64,000 nucleotides of DNA from Streptomyces lucensis JCM 4490 (GTDB lineage Bacteria > Actinomycetota > Actinomycetes > Streptomycetales > Streptomycetaceae). Of this stretch, positions 36,754 to 45,475 are shown one piece after another. Location of the stretch: assembly GCF_014650035.1 (NCBI RefSeq), contig NZ_BMUE01000007.1, positions 248,001 to 312,000 on the forward strand, written 5' to 3'. Positions within the stretch are counted from its first letter, which is position 1. Every line of letters starts with the position of its first letter. The notes under the pieces were generated by a model. The model made no database searches, was not told where the DNA came from, and worked only from the letters and a program-made list of their open reading frames with translations. A program made the position numbers and the translations under genes.

Positions 36754-37071
36754 GTGACTACACCAATAGGCCCCGTGGTCCTCTTCGATGACGACTACCA
36801 CATGTACGTCCTCCAGGACCGAGCGTCCGCCGAGGCATGGTGGGAGATGCCTGAGGAGTACGCCTGTGGGTTCGACGCCCTGGCCAGACCGTTGCGCATG
36901 ACGGGTGAGCCGCATCAGGTCACCCTTGAGCTCAGTGGTGATGAACCGGCCGAGGCAGACCTGCGTCGTCTCGTCACCGACCACTACCAGCGGTTCCTGC
37001 ACGGGCAGGCGCCACCCCGAGCATCCGATCTTTCAGAGTTCGTTGCGGGACTGCCTGTCGAGGGCTCGTAG
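36754..37071 (+). CDS. hypothetical protein
   Basis: 105 aa acidic soluble protein: VVLFDDDYHMYVLQDRASAE, AWWEMPEEYACGFDALARPL, LVTDHYQRFLHGQAPPRASD. GTG start. GC-rich third positions support coding. No family recognised. It is followed by IS remnants. Confidence 0.55.
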   Translation: MTTPIGPVVLFDDDYHMYVLQDRASAEAWWEMPEEYACGFDALARPLRMTGEPHQVTLELSGDEPAEADLRRLVTDHYQRFLHGQAPPRASDLSEFVAGLPVEGS

Positions 37072-37105
37072 AGCGAATCCGTTCGTCCGATAGCTCGCCA
37101 GCGAA

Positions 37106-37275
37106 TCAGGAAGTGAGTCTGCGGTAGCAGATGAGGGTGCAGGCGATGCTGGTGAAGGCGAGGAAGTGGTCGGCTTTGCGTTCGTAGCGGCGGTGGAGGC
37201 GGCGACAGCCAGCGAGCCAGGCCATGGTGCGTTCAATGGTCCAGCGGTGACGGCCCAGCCGCTGCTCTGGCATGC
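37106..37275 (-). pseudogene. IS5-family transposase C-terminal remnant
   Basis: The reverse frame gives MPEQRLGRHRWTIERTMAWL, AGCRRLHRRYERKADHFLAF and TLICYRRLTS with TGA, the complete terminal block of an IS5-type transposase. All upstream parts are gone and the sequence changes at about 37275. Confidence 0.85.
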
Positions 37276-37484
37276 GAACTGAGCACGTGGGCAGGCCGAG
37301 GGGCGGTCACCCGTCGGCTACTGCCGTTCCCCGTGGCTCCCCGCTGGATCTGGCCCGGGTGCGGCACGGCCGGTGCGGGCCTCATCCCTATCAGGTCGAT
37401 CACGGAGTTCTGTCAACGTCCACCAACGGCCCCTGCGCCTCGGTCGATCGTCCACTGAGGTCCGAAGTCGACCGCTGCTGTTCG

Positions 37485-37892
37485 CGCCAGCTCGGCGACG
37501 GTCTCGTCGTCCAGCTCGATGGAGCGGAGTGTGTGCGCCATCGACCGGGCGGCGTCGGCGATGGCAAAGGCGTCACGGGCATCGGTCTTGGCCTCGCCGG
37601 GATAGAGGTCGGCGATCCGCCGCATCAGACCTGTCGGATAGGCGACCTGGCAACCCATGTCGCGGGACACCGCGATGGGCAGGGCGCCGATGGAGGCCGG
37701 TTGGTCGACGACCACGAGCACGGTGCCGTGCTTGGCCTGCAACTTCGCGAAGACCTCGCGGAGTTTGGGCTCGCTGTCGGGCAGCCGCTTGTCGAAGGCT
37801 TTCTTCCCGGTCGGGGTGACGGCGGTGGCGTGGTGTTCGCCCTTGCCGACGTCCAGGCCGAGGAAGACGCCGATGTCGCTGGTGTCGATCAC
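37485..37892 (-). pseudogene. IS110-family transposase N-terminal remnant
   Basis: GTG at 37892 opens VIDTSDIGVFLGLDVGKGEH with the first DEDD Asp, then VLVVVDQPASIGALPIAVSR, GLMRRIADLYPGEAKTDARD and AFAIADAARSMAHTLRSIEL. It diverges after about 136 residues, so the second half with the C-terminal Ser motif is lost. The frame stays open to 37413 by chance. Confidence 0.85.
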
Positions 37893-38589
37893 GTGCAGTC
37901 TCCGGTCGTGCTCGCCCGCCCGTCCAGCGGCACCGATCGCCACATCCACATTACGAAGAGCCTCCCTGCCTCCGGAGAAGCCGGTGGTCATGCCCCTAAT
38001 CAGCGGTCTGTCGATGCCTCCGGAGCTGGTGACACCACCCCCCGGGCCATGCGTTCGACAGGGGGGGCCAGTCATGCCAGCTCCAGAGGCCGGGAGCCCC
38101 ATTGCGGGGCCACGAAGAAGGTAATGGGGAACGCTGGTTGGCGCCGGAGTGTCCTTGTGGGCCATGTTGATCACTCAGCGGCACCAGACGAGGACCATGC
38201 GAGAGCAGAGGAGCGAGACCCGGGGCAGAGCTGCCGGGGAGAAACTACTCGCCGAGCTGTACGCCTTACGGAGGATCCTCCTTGCGGCTGACGAGCACCG
38301 GACTCTCCTGACCAAGCCCCGTGGTGGAAAGTCGCAAGCCAGCACATGGATGCGGCCGAGGTGGCATTGGGGTTGATCCCCCGAGGCGAGCCCCCCGTAG
38401 CAAGTTCCCGGCCCGGTCGGCGGTCCGCCGCTCGGATGGCCATCGGGGCTCGCACCAATGAGTTCAGCGGCCCGCGCATCTTTCGGCAGGGCTGGTCCGA
38501 CCGCTAACAATGGCCGGACGCGATCTTCCGAGGAGCAGCAGCCGTGCCTAGCGTAACCGTTGACCTTGCAGCTTCCAGGGGGTGGCGGT
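37893..38589. other. intergenic, no gene recognised
   Basis: Possible left end of the IS110 element plus unrelated sequence. No open frame with a family signature. The only structured feature is a G-run at 38060-38066. Confidence 0.4.
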
Positions 38590-38745
38590 GTGGCGGGGCG
38601 TCGTGAGGTGCCGGTGGATCCGGGGGCGGGTCCGGTCCAGAGGTTCGCGTTCCACCTGCGCAAGCTGCGCACGGAGGCGGGCGGGATCACCTACCGGGCG
38701 CTGGCCCAGCGGGCGGACTACTCGGTCACCACACTGCCCCTATAA
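38590..38745 (+). pseudogene. N-terminal HTH stub of an XRE/WD40-type regulator
   Basis: GTG at 38590 opens VAGRREVPVDPGAGPVQRFA then FHLRKLRTEAGGITYRALAQ and RADYSVTTL, the stereotyped start of Streptomyces XRE proteins with NTPase/WD40 domains (usually over 1,000 aa). After 50 residues the frame ends in TAA and nothing downstream continues it. 38746-39028 holds no recognisable gene. Confidence 0.65.
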
Positions 38746-39028
38746 CGAGGGTTGCGATGTGATCAGGAGACCCCGGTCAGACATCTCAGTAGTCAGACGC
38801 CGCCGCAGGACAGCACCCACCTACCGTTCTCCGTCTATCCGGCTTGCAGCCACGTCAGCTCGCTCGTTCGGACGAATCGAGTCGAAACACCGGTCACCTA
38901 CCAACGGAACTGGCACCATGCCGCCGTCGTACGTCACTGCCAGTCGAAGGCGGACCATTGGAACGGCAGGTCAATGAGCGGCAGCTCTCGATGTTGCAGT
39001 GGGTGGGAGCCGGGTGCCCTGCCGGCGT

Positions 39029-39263
39029 ATGGGAGACCAACTCCTACGAGACCACCTGAGCACCATACGCACGCGAGTCGAGGACATGCCTCCGGGCCAG
39101 GCCAGAACCGACGCCGAGGAATGGATCAGCTGGGCAGCGGCCACCGTTGAGCGCCTCGACCCATTGAACACACCGCCCCGGCTGCCCGACATTCCCAAAC
39201 CACAAGCCGGACGACCTAAAACCCTTCCTCGGGCACTGGAGCCCTTACGGCCCCACCTACTGA
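39029..39263 (+). pseudogene. conserved hypothetical protein, frameshifted
   Basis: ATG at 39029: MGDQLLRDHLSTIRTRVEDM, TDAEEWISWAAATVERLDPL, NTPPRLPDIPKPQ. A one-base shift near 39210 then gives DDLKPFLGHWSPYGPTY with TGA at 39261, a tail I associate with a small Streptomyces hypothetical family. Function unknown. Confidence 0.55.
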
Positions 39264-39300
39264 ACGCTTGCTCCCTAAAGGCGTCCGGCTGGCCTACATA

Positions 39301-39680
39301 GGCGGGGACCTTGCTGATGTCAGGTTGTGGGCGCGTGGACTGGACGCGGTGCACGAGCGGTTCGTGCACCGTTTCAGCAGGTCGGAGCCGCGTGAGTCGG
39401 CGCTGGCCTCTATGCGGGGACTGATTGCTCCGCTGCAGCGCAAGAACGGTGGGACTGTGGGGGAACAGGCCGGTCATGACGGCCGGACCGTATTCAGCGA
39501 ATGCTGCACCGCACCGAGTGGGACGCCAGGAGGTCCTCGACGACGTCCGTGACTACGTGGTCGAAAATCTCGGTGACCTCAAGCGGTGCTCATCATCGAC
39601 GACGCCGGATTCCTGAAGAAGGGAACTCGGTCGGGCGGCGTTCAGCGGCAATACTCCGGTACGCCGGACGTAGGGTGAAC
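39301..39680 (+). pseudogene. IS701-family transposase N-terminal remnant
   Basis: DLADVRLWARGLDAVHERFV, RSEPRESALASMRGLIAPLQ and RKNGGTVGEQAGHDG, then frameshifts through VLDDVRDYVVENLGDL and LIIDDAGFLKKGTRSGGVQR-QYSGT (IDD carries the first catalytic Asp). Stops after about 125 residues of a protein normally over 400. At least two indels. Confidence 0.85.
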
Positions 39681-39696
39681 TGCCCGGTTGCGGGGG

Positions 39697-40662
39697 TTAC
39701 TTGGATTGCACTCGTCCTATCGGGTCGGGGCCGGTCGTCAGTGCCTCGCACTCGGCCTGCCAGGTGGGGGCGCCGGGGTACAGCTGGGCGTGGAGGTAGG
39801 CCGCGGTGAGCCGGGCGAGGGCGGCGACTCGCTCGGGGTTCTCGTCAGTGGTCTCTGCGGCGTCGTATCCGGCGATCCCGCCCAGTCCGTGCTCCGCGTC
39901 GAACATCGTGAACAGGGTCTTGGGCCCGGGGGCGAGGGTGTAGGGGTCGGCGTGCCAGTCCGGTCCCATGTCCGTGAAGTGCCGGGGGTCGTCCTTGTCA
40001 CCGGCGACGACCAGCGCCGGTGCGGTCATGGTGGAGAAGTCGACGGCGCCGATGATCGGCCACTGCTCGGCCATGGGCCCGTTGAGGGCGTCGCCACCCC
40101 TGCCGGGCGCGGCGAGCAGTACGCCGGCCTTGATCCGGGGCTCGACGAGGTGCACCACGTTCCCGGTGTCAGGGTCGTTGATCCCGGCGCCCAGCAGGAG
40201 GGCGGCGGTGAAGCCACCGAGTGAGTGTCCGACGAGGGCGACCTTGGTGCGGTCGATCCGTCCCGCGAGGCGCGGCACGGTGCGCTCGATGATGTCGAGC
40301 CGGTCGAGGATGTGGGTCATGTCTTCGGCGCGGGATCGCCAGAAGTCGGGTGCGCCGGGTGCGTCGGCGACCAGGTGGCTCAGTGTCCGTGAGGTGAGGT
40401 GGGTGGGCTGGACGACGGCGTATCCGTGAGCAGCCCAGAAGTTGACGAGCGGCGCATAGCCATTGAGCGAGGAGAGGTTGTTCGAGGGACCGTGACCGTG
40501 GGAGAGGAGGATGACGGGGAGGCCGGCTCCGGTCGCGGGGGCAGAGACGCGTACCTGGAGGCCTACAGGACGTCCGGGCACGGGGAGGACTACGGGGCTG
40601 AAGGACAGGACCGGGGCTGGCGTGACCAAGGCGTCGGGGTGGGTGGTGGAGGATGTGCTCAC
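39697..40662 (-). CDS. alpha/beta hydrolase (dienelactone hydrolase/chlorophyllase-like)
   Basis: 321 aa. LPVILLSHGHGPSNNLSSLN (oxyanion), VALVGHSLGGFTAALLLGAG (nucleophile elbow GHSLGG), VVAGDKDDPRHFTDM (Asp) and FDAEHGLGGIAGYDA (His). GTG at 40662 follows GAAAGGGAA. The ORF upstream of it would cross the twin operators, so it is rejected. Divergent from a TetR gene, its likely repressor. Substrate unknown. Confidence 0.88.
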   Translation of the reverse strand: MSTSSTTHPDALVTPAPVLSFSPVVLPVPGRPVGLQVRVSAPATGAGLPVILLSHGHGPSNNLSSLNGYAPLVNFWAAHGYAVVQPTHLTSRTLSHLVADAPGAPDFWRSRAEDMTHILDRLDIIERTVPRLAGRIDRTKVALVGHSLGGFTAALLLGAGINDPDTGNVVHLVEPRIKAGVLLAAPGRGGDALNGPMAEQWPIIGAVDFSTMTAPALVVAGDKDDPRHFTDMGPDWHADPYTLAPGPKTLFTMFDAEHGLGGIAGYDAAETTDENPERVAALARLTAAYLHAQLYPGAPTWQAECEALTTGPDPIGRVQSK

Positions 40663-40758
40663 GATGTGGGTTCCCTTTCGGTGGCTCCGGCCGCTCGCTG
40701 ATCTCCTGCGACCGGCTACGGACAAGTCGGTCAGGGGCGTCCCGCTTCGGCTAAACTG

Positions 40759-40805
40759 AAGCGGAGCGCTGTTCCGTTTAGTATCCGGAGCGCTGCTCCG
40801 CTTTG
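40759..40805. promoter_or_regulatory. twin TetR operators between hydrolase and regulator
   Basis: Two related palindromes 26 bases apart: AAGCGGAGCGCTGTTCCGTTT at 40759-40779 (one mismatched half) and CCGGAGCGCTGCTCCGCTTT at 40785-40804, with the perfect core CGGAGC/GCTCCG. They lie in the gap where both promoters must be, so binding should repress both genes. Confidence 0.8.
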
Positions 40806-40829
40806 TCAATCGGCGTGGAGGAGTACGCA

Positions 40830-41426
40830 ATGACCACCGACAGCCCCGCAGGGCAGTCGCCGTCACGAAGCAAACGGGCCGACGCTCAGCGCAACCGGCA
40901 GACGGTGCTCGCTGCCGCCGCCGAGGTGTTCGTCACCTCCGGCGTCGACGCGCCGATCCGTCAGATAGCGGCCCGGGCGGGCGTCGGGATGGCCACGATC
41001 TACCGCCACTTCCCGACCCGGGCGGATCTCGTCACAGCCGTCTACCGCCACCAGATCGAGGCATGCGCCGAAGCCGGCCCGAACCTACTGGCCAGTGCCG
41101 ACTCCCCGCTCGATGCATTGCGTCAGTGGATCGACCTCTTCGTCGACTTCCTCGTCACCAAGCACGGACTCGCCGACGCCCTGCAGTCCGACCACGACCG
41201 CTTCGCCGCGCTGCACGCCTACTTCCTAGACCGCCTGCTGCCCGTCTGCGCCCAACTGCTCGACGCTGCGGTCGAGGTCGGTGACATCAGGCCCGGTACG
41301 CAGCCGTACGAGCTGATGCGCGGCATCGGCAACCTCTGCATCGGACGCGACAACGACCCCCGCTACGAGCCCCGACGCCTGATCGCTCTCCTCCTCCAGG
41401 GACTGCACCGACCTCACTCGGCCTGA
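40830..41426 (+). CDS. TetR-family transcriptional regulator
   Basis: 198 aa. HTH: ADAQRNRQTVLAAAAEVFVT and RAGVGMATIYRHFPTRADLV. The C-terminal domain is of the common SbtR/TetR_C_33-like form (YFLDRLLPVCAQLLDAAVEV, LMRGIGNLCIGRDNDPRYEP). ATG at 40830 has GGAGGAG. It probably regulates itself and the divergent hydrolase through the twin palindromes. Confidence 0.9.
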   Translation: MTTDSPAGQSPSRSKRADAQRNRQTVLAAAAEVFVTSGVDAPIRQIAARAGVGMATIYRHFPTRADLVTAVYRHQIEACAEAGPNLLASADSPLDALRQWIDLFVDFLVTKHGLADALQSDHDRFAALHAYFLDRLLPVCAQLLDAAVEVGDIRPGTQPYELMRGIGNLCIGRDNDPRYEPRRLIALLLQGLHRPHSA

Positions 41427-41444
41427 TGCCGACGAGACACCCTC

Positions 41445-41633
41445 GTGCTCTACACCGACGGGCTTATCGAACGCCGCAGCGAGGACATCGACGCCGGCCT
41501 GACCCGCCTGGCAGACGCCCTCGCGCAGCACGGCGCTCTCCTGCCCGGCGACCTGGCCGACGCGCTGCTGACCCGCCTCGGCGTCAGCAGCGGCGGTCGC
41601 GACGACATCGCGCTGGTCGTCATCCGCCTGTGA
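41445..41633 (+). pseudogene. SpoIIE-type phosphatase C-terminal fragment
   Basis: VLYTDGLIERRSEDIDAGLT through RLGVSSGGRDDIALVVIRL with a stop: the last 62 residues of a PP2C/SpoIIE domain, including the metal-binding DDIAL. The rest is absent, replaced upstream by the TetR gene. Third fragment of this family within 9.5 kb. Confidence 0.8.
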
Positions 41634-41789
41634 ACAAGCCGACTCGTCGGACGAGCGAGCCCCCCCGGAAGCTCCCTGTCGACACCGCGCACAAATCGTC
41701 GATGGGCGAGCAGCTCGTAGGTGTCGAGGGACAGCACCGCCCGGCCGCCGATGGAGTGCGCTTCGAGGGACCTTGGGACCGGCGGCACG

Positions 41790-42565
41790 TGGCGGCCGTC
41801 GATCGTGATCGGATCGGCGCCCGCGGTCACGGCGACATCGGCCAGAACGTCCAGCAATGCGCTCTTGCCGACGCGCAGGTCGGTGCCTTCGTCGGGCGTG
41901 TTTAGGTAGAGGCCCCAGAACCATTCGAGCCAGCTGCGGCTCAGTAACGGTCCGGCCATGTTCTCGTACATGGAGGGGCTGTCGTCGAACCGGTCGACCG
42001 CCGGGTACCCCAGGACCTGCAGTGCGATCCGAGGTCCGCCGCGCCGCTGCGCTTCCTGCACGAGAGCCGCGGCCAGGTTGCCGCCGGCGCTCTCGCCGAA
42101 CACCGCGATGTTCTGCCCGTCGCCGCCGAAACTTCCGGCGTTGGCCGCGACTCATGTCAGGGCTGCGTAGGCGTCTTCGATCCCCGCGGGGAAGCGGTGT
42201 TCGGGCGCGAGCCGGTAGTCGACGGAAACCACGATCGTGCCGGAGCGGTTGGCCATGATGCGGGCGATGTGGTCCTGGCTGTCCAGGTCTCCGAGGGCCC
42301 ATCCGCCACCGTGGAAGAAGACCGTCACGGGTCGCGGCCCGGAGCGCGGCAGGGTGGTGGGGGCGTAGATGCGGACGGGGACCTCGAGTCCTTCGGCGGC
42401 GGCCACTGCGTCGTGCACGCTGCCGACGGGCTCGACGTCGCCCGCGAGGGTGGAGAAGCTGCTCGTGGGATCGCGGTTCTCCTCGACCGTTCGGCTCTCC
42501 GGTGCCGGTTCGCCTCCTTCGGCCAACTTCTCGAGCAGCGCATCGACCTGGGGATCGAGGGACAT
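41790..42565 (-). pseudogene. HSL-type alpha/beta hydrolase with nonsense codon
   Basis: ATG at 42565: MSLDPQVDALLEKLAEGG, VPVRIYAPTTLP, VTVFFHGGGWALGD (HGGGW oxyanion), VDYRLAPEHRFPAGIEDAYA. An in-frame TGA at 42152-42154 stands where the family has Trp. After it the same frame continues VAANAGSFGGDGQNIAVFGE-SAGGN (nucleophile GESAGG). The region after AVTAGADP decays and the catalytic His motif (HGF) is not seen. Confidence 0.82.
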
Positions 42566-42958
42566 GATGAGGACCTTCCTGGAGCCGGCGAAACGACACG
42601 GATGGGAATGAGTGCTCCAAGCACCGCAAGTCGCAGGATTGGTGCAGCGGCAGCGTGCTGCCGTCGGGCGCTGTGCGACCCATGTCGCGATCGGGCCCGC
42701 GCTCCACACGCACGCAACAGGCGCACTTGGATCGGCGCGTGTGAGGCCCTTGACAGCGGTCACCGCGGGCATCGGCGGGCAGATTCGCGACCGGCTCCGC
42801 AAGCGGGTCCGCCGTGGGATGAACCGATTCCTCGGTGCGAGGCCGACGTCCCGGGGAAGGGAGGCCGCGGGTCGCCGTCGGACGCTGAATCGCTGGCCCT
42901 GGCTGTGCTGTCGTCCGTTCTGGATGGGGGCCTGCCGGGGGGGTGCGCTGGGTGTGGG
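42566..42958. other. intergenic, no gene recognised
   Basis: Between the hydrolase pseudogene start and the end of the reductase gene. No supported frame on either strand. Confidence 0.4.
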
Positions 42959-43555
42959 TCAGCGGGCGATCGAGATCGCGAAGGGTGCGAATCCGGTGGA
43001 CCGGATGACGTGTGGGACGAAGAGGATCGCGGCCTCCGTGGCGCGGGCGGTCTGGATCCCGCCGAGGTCGGTGATCCACGCCTTTTGCCAGCCGAGGTCG
43101 GTGAGCAGTTCGCGGACGGTCTGCTTGGCCTGCGGGTCGTCGCCGGAGAGGTACGCGGTTGGCGCCTGGGTGAGCGTGGCGGGCGCGGTCATCACCGGGA
43201 AGAGCATGGTGTTGAGGGTCTTGACGACGCGGGTTTCGGGGAGCGCGTCCTGGAGTTGCTCTGCGAGGCTTGAGCCGGGGTGGATCAGGTCGGCGGGCAG
43301 TCCGTCGGGTCCGTCGGTGGTGGCGTTGGAGACGTCGACGAGGATCTTGCCGGACAGTTCGTCGCGCAGGGCGGTGAGCCGGTCCAGCGAGCCGGCGCCC
43401 GGGGTGGCGTTGATGACGATCCGGGCGGTCCGAGCGGCGTCGGGGGCGGCGCCCGGCGTGCGGTCCGCGACGGTCACCTCGTGCCCGGCCCGGGTGAGGG
43501 CTGTGGCCAGGTTGCCGCCGACGCGGCCGTTTCCGAGAACGGCGATCGTGGTCAT
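42959..43555 (-). CDS. NAD(P)-binding F420-reductase-like protein
   Basis: 198 aa. TIAVLGNGRVGGNLATALTR (Rossmann GxGxxG), VINATPGAGSLDRLTALRDE, KILVDVSNATTDGPDG, RVVKTLNTMLFPVMTAPATL and LTDLGWQKAWITDLGGIQTA follow the NADPH:F420 oxidoreductase/ProC-like fold. ATG follows AAAAGGACCACATC, a leader duplicated upstream of 44480. Cofactor and substrate are not established. Confidence 0.85.
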   Translation of the reverse strand: MTTIAVLGNGRVGGNLATALTRAGHEVTVADRTPGAAPDAARTARIVINATPGAGSLDRLTALRDELSGKILVDVSNATTDGPDGLPADLIHPGSSLAEQLQDALPETRVVKTLNTMLFPVMTAPATLTQAPTAYLSGDDPQAKQTVRELLTDLGWQKAWITDLGGIQTARATEAAILFVPHVIRSTGFAPFAISIAR

Positions 43556-43557
43556 GA

Positions 43558-43690
43558 TGATGTGGTCCTTTTCGTGGGTGCGGGTTGTGGTGTGCGGTCA
43601 GCGTGAGAGCGTGGCGAGGGCCTGGGCGTGGACGCCGGGCGCGGTGGCCAGGAAGCTTTCCTCTGCGAGGTCCAGGGTCGGCCCTGGGCG
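43558..43690 (-). repeat. duplicated 3' end of inositol-monophosphatase gene plus leader
   Basis: About 85% identical to 44478-44620. The reverse frame LDLAEESFLATAPGVHAQAL-ATLSR matches the end of the intact enzyme at 44520 (SESLLAAAPGIHAQAVATLS). The AAAAGGACCACA leader that precedes the next gene is copied too. It marks an ancestral tandem duplication whose body was deleted. Confidence 0.8.
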
Positions 43691-43740
43691 TCGGCCCGCA
43701 GGTACGGCGGACCGTTCGCCTGCCGAGGTTGCGGAGCGAG

Positions 43741-44480
43741 CTAGCTGAAGAACTGATGGACGCGGGAGGCGAACCATTCGGGTTGTGCCAGGTGCGGGTA
43801 GTGCGTGCGGGTCGGTGTCTGCTCGGCCACGGCCCCGGGGATACGGTCGGTGAGCCAGTCGGCGTAGTCCCCACCGGGATCGGTTCCGTGCAGGGACAGG
43901 TACGGAACGTCGGGCGGGAGACTCGTGGTACGTCGGGACCACGCTGCCAGCGTGTCTGCGTCCCAATCAAGCAGCGGGGTCCAAAACCCGCTGAACACTT
44001 CCTGGTCGAGGGCGCGGCGGCGCTCAATGTCGGCCACCAGCGCAGGGTCCAGCTCGCCGTACAGCTGAGCGAAAACCGTACGAACGAAGCTGGCGAAGCC
44101 CTCTCCCCGCGCGGCGGCGACTATCTCCGCAGGAAGTGGACCGACCCGCAGCGACTGGTCGACATTGACCACATCACGAGTGGGGTAACGGGCCGCGTAG
44201 GCGGTCGCAATCACCCGCCGAGGGAGTGACCGACGATGAACGGGGATTGGTCCTCGCCCAGGGACTCGATCAGCTGGTGGATGTCCTCCACCGACTCGTC
44301 GATCCCGTACGGCCGGGCCCGAGGCGAGTCACCGTGGCCACGCAGGTCGACGCTCAGCACGCGGAAGTGCTGCTGCAGGTGAACGGGGTCCCAGAAGCGC
44401 CGGATTTCGGTGATGCCGTGGACGGCCACGAGCATCGGTCCCGTACCGTTGAGGTCGTGGGCCAGCTGGTCGTCGGCCAT
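43741..44480 (-). pseudogene. alpha/beta hydrolase split by a one-base loss
   Basis: First half from ATG 44480: MLVAVHGITEIRRFWDPVHL (HG oxyanion), LSVDLRGHGDSP, FIVGHSLGG then TGA. The next frame at once continues MIATAYAARYPTRDVVNVDQ ... RTHYPHLAQPEWFASRVHQF. Loss of one base in GGCGGG(A)TGATT explains both. The two halves overlap as GTGA, so the split could conceivably be translated by coupling, but a pseudogene or sequencing error is likelier. Confidence 0.82.
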
Positions 44481-44620
44481 GGTGTGGTCCTTTTCGTGGG
44501 TGCGGGTTGTGGTGCGCGGTCAGTGTGAAAGCGTGGCGACGGCCTGGGCGTGGATGCCGGGGGCGGCGGCCAGGAGGCTTTCGCTGTGTGGGGTCCAGGG
44601 GCGGCCCTGGGCGTCGGAGA
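44478..44620 (-). repeat. second copy of the leader and gene-end repeat
   Basis: Partner of 43558-43690. It includes GAAAAGGACCACACC before the hydrolase ATG and the last 30 codons of the inositol-monophosphatase-like gene. Confidence 0.8.
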
Positions 44621-45338
44621 TCTGTCCGCCGGCCTCGGTGACGAGCAGTGCGCCGGGGAGCAGGTCCGCGCGGGCGCCGGCGAACTGCCAGAAGGCGTCG
44701 ATGCGGCCGGCGGCCACGTTCAGCAGGTGCAGGGTCGCGGGCACGGCGGTGCGGACGACGAGCGCGTCGAAGAGCATCGAGGTGATCGAGGAGCCGACGC
44801 GGCGCACGACTTGCTCGTCCTCATCGGGCCGGGCCTGGCTGGTGGCCACGATGCTCAGGCCGAGGTCCGCGGTCCGGGAGACGTGCAGCGGCCGGCCATC
44901 GAGATAGGCGCCCGCGCCGGTGAGCGCGGTGTAGGTATCCCCGGTCAACGGCAGGTGGACCGCGGTGAGCACCGGCTGGTTCTCGCGTACAAGGGTGGCG
45001 GTCACCGCCCACTCCGGCAGGGCGTGCAGGTGGTTGATGTTGCCTTCGGCCGGGTCCACGACCCACCATTCGCCGGGCGGCAGCGCCCCGCCGTCCAGCT
45101 CGTCCTCCACCCATCCCGCGTCCGGGCGCAGGTGAGTGAGGCGCGGGCGCAGGATGTCCAGGGCCATGTCGTCGTTGGCGGCGAGCGCGCGCATCAGCTC
45201 TTCGCGGGTCTGGTAGCGGACCACCTCGCCGTAGCGCTCGCGCAGCGCGGAGCCGGCCGCGCGCACGGCGTTCGCGGTCTGGTCGAGCAGGTCGGCGTCG
45301 GAGGCTGCGGCGGCAGTGGTCTGAAGCATTTTGGACAT
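44520..45338 (-). CDS. inositol monophosphatase-family protein
   Basis: 272 aa. WVVDPAEGNINHLHALPEWA occupies the place of the metal-binding WVIDPIDGTxNF motif: DPxDGT has become DPAEGN, an unusual change. The N-terminal Glu is within GWVEDELDGG, and the C-terminal motif LPGALLVTEAGGQISDAQGR stands for WDxAAG...GG. Because two metal ligands look altered, catalysis may differ (3',5'-bisphosphatase, FBPase or a non-enzymatic homologue). Divergent from LysR. Confidence 0.8.
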   Translation of the reverse strand: MSKMLQTTAAAASDADLLDQTANAVRAAGSALRERYGEVVRYQTREELMRALAANDDMALDILRPRLTHLRPDAGWVEDELDGGALPPGEWWVVDPAEGNINHLHALPEWAVTATLVRENQPVLTAVHLPLTGDTYTALTGAGAYLDGRPLHVSRTADLGLSIVATSQARPDEDEQVVRRVGSSITSMLFDALVVRTAVPATLHLLNVAAGRIDAFWQFAGARADLLPGALLVTEAGGQISDAQGRPWTPHSESLLAAAPGIHAQAVATLSH

Positions 45339-45430
45339 GGTGAACTCCCTTTTGAGTAGGAGGCGATGAGGCCGTTCGAGCCGGACTGTGTGCTCGGTTC
45401 AGCGCTCTGATCTCGAAGGTAGTCAGCCCC

Positions 45431-45444
45431 TTGATTAACATCAA
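45431..45444. promoter_or_regulatory. LysR box between IMPase-like gene and LysR
   Basis: TTGATTAACATCAA is a perfect-armed TTGAT-N4-ATCAA palindrome of the T-N11-A class. It lies 32 bases upstream of the lysR start and 93 bases from the divergent gene. It stands out as AT-rich in this genome. Confidence 0.75.
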
Positions 45445-45475
45445 ATGCATGTAAAGCACGGCTAGGATTACTCGC

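Noticed and set aside
41226..44027. 933-codon reverse open frame
   Set aside because: It runs antisense or out of frame through TetR, two hydrolases and the reductase, and the product is a proline/arginine-rich GC artefact.
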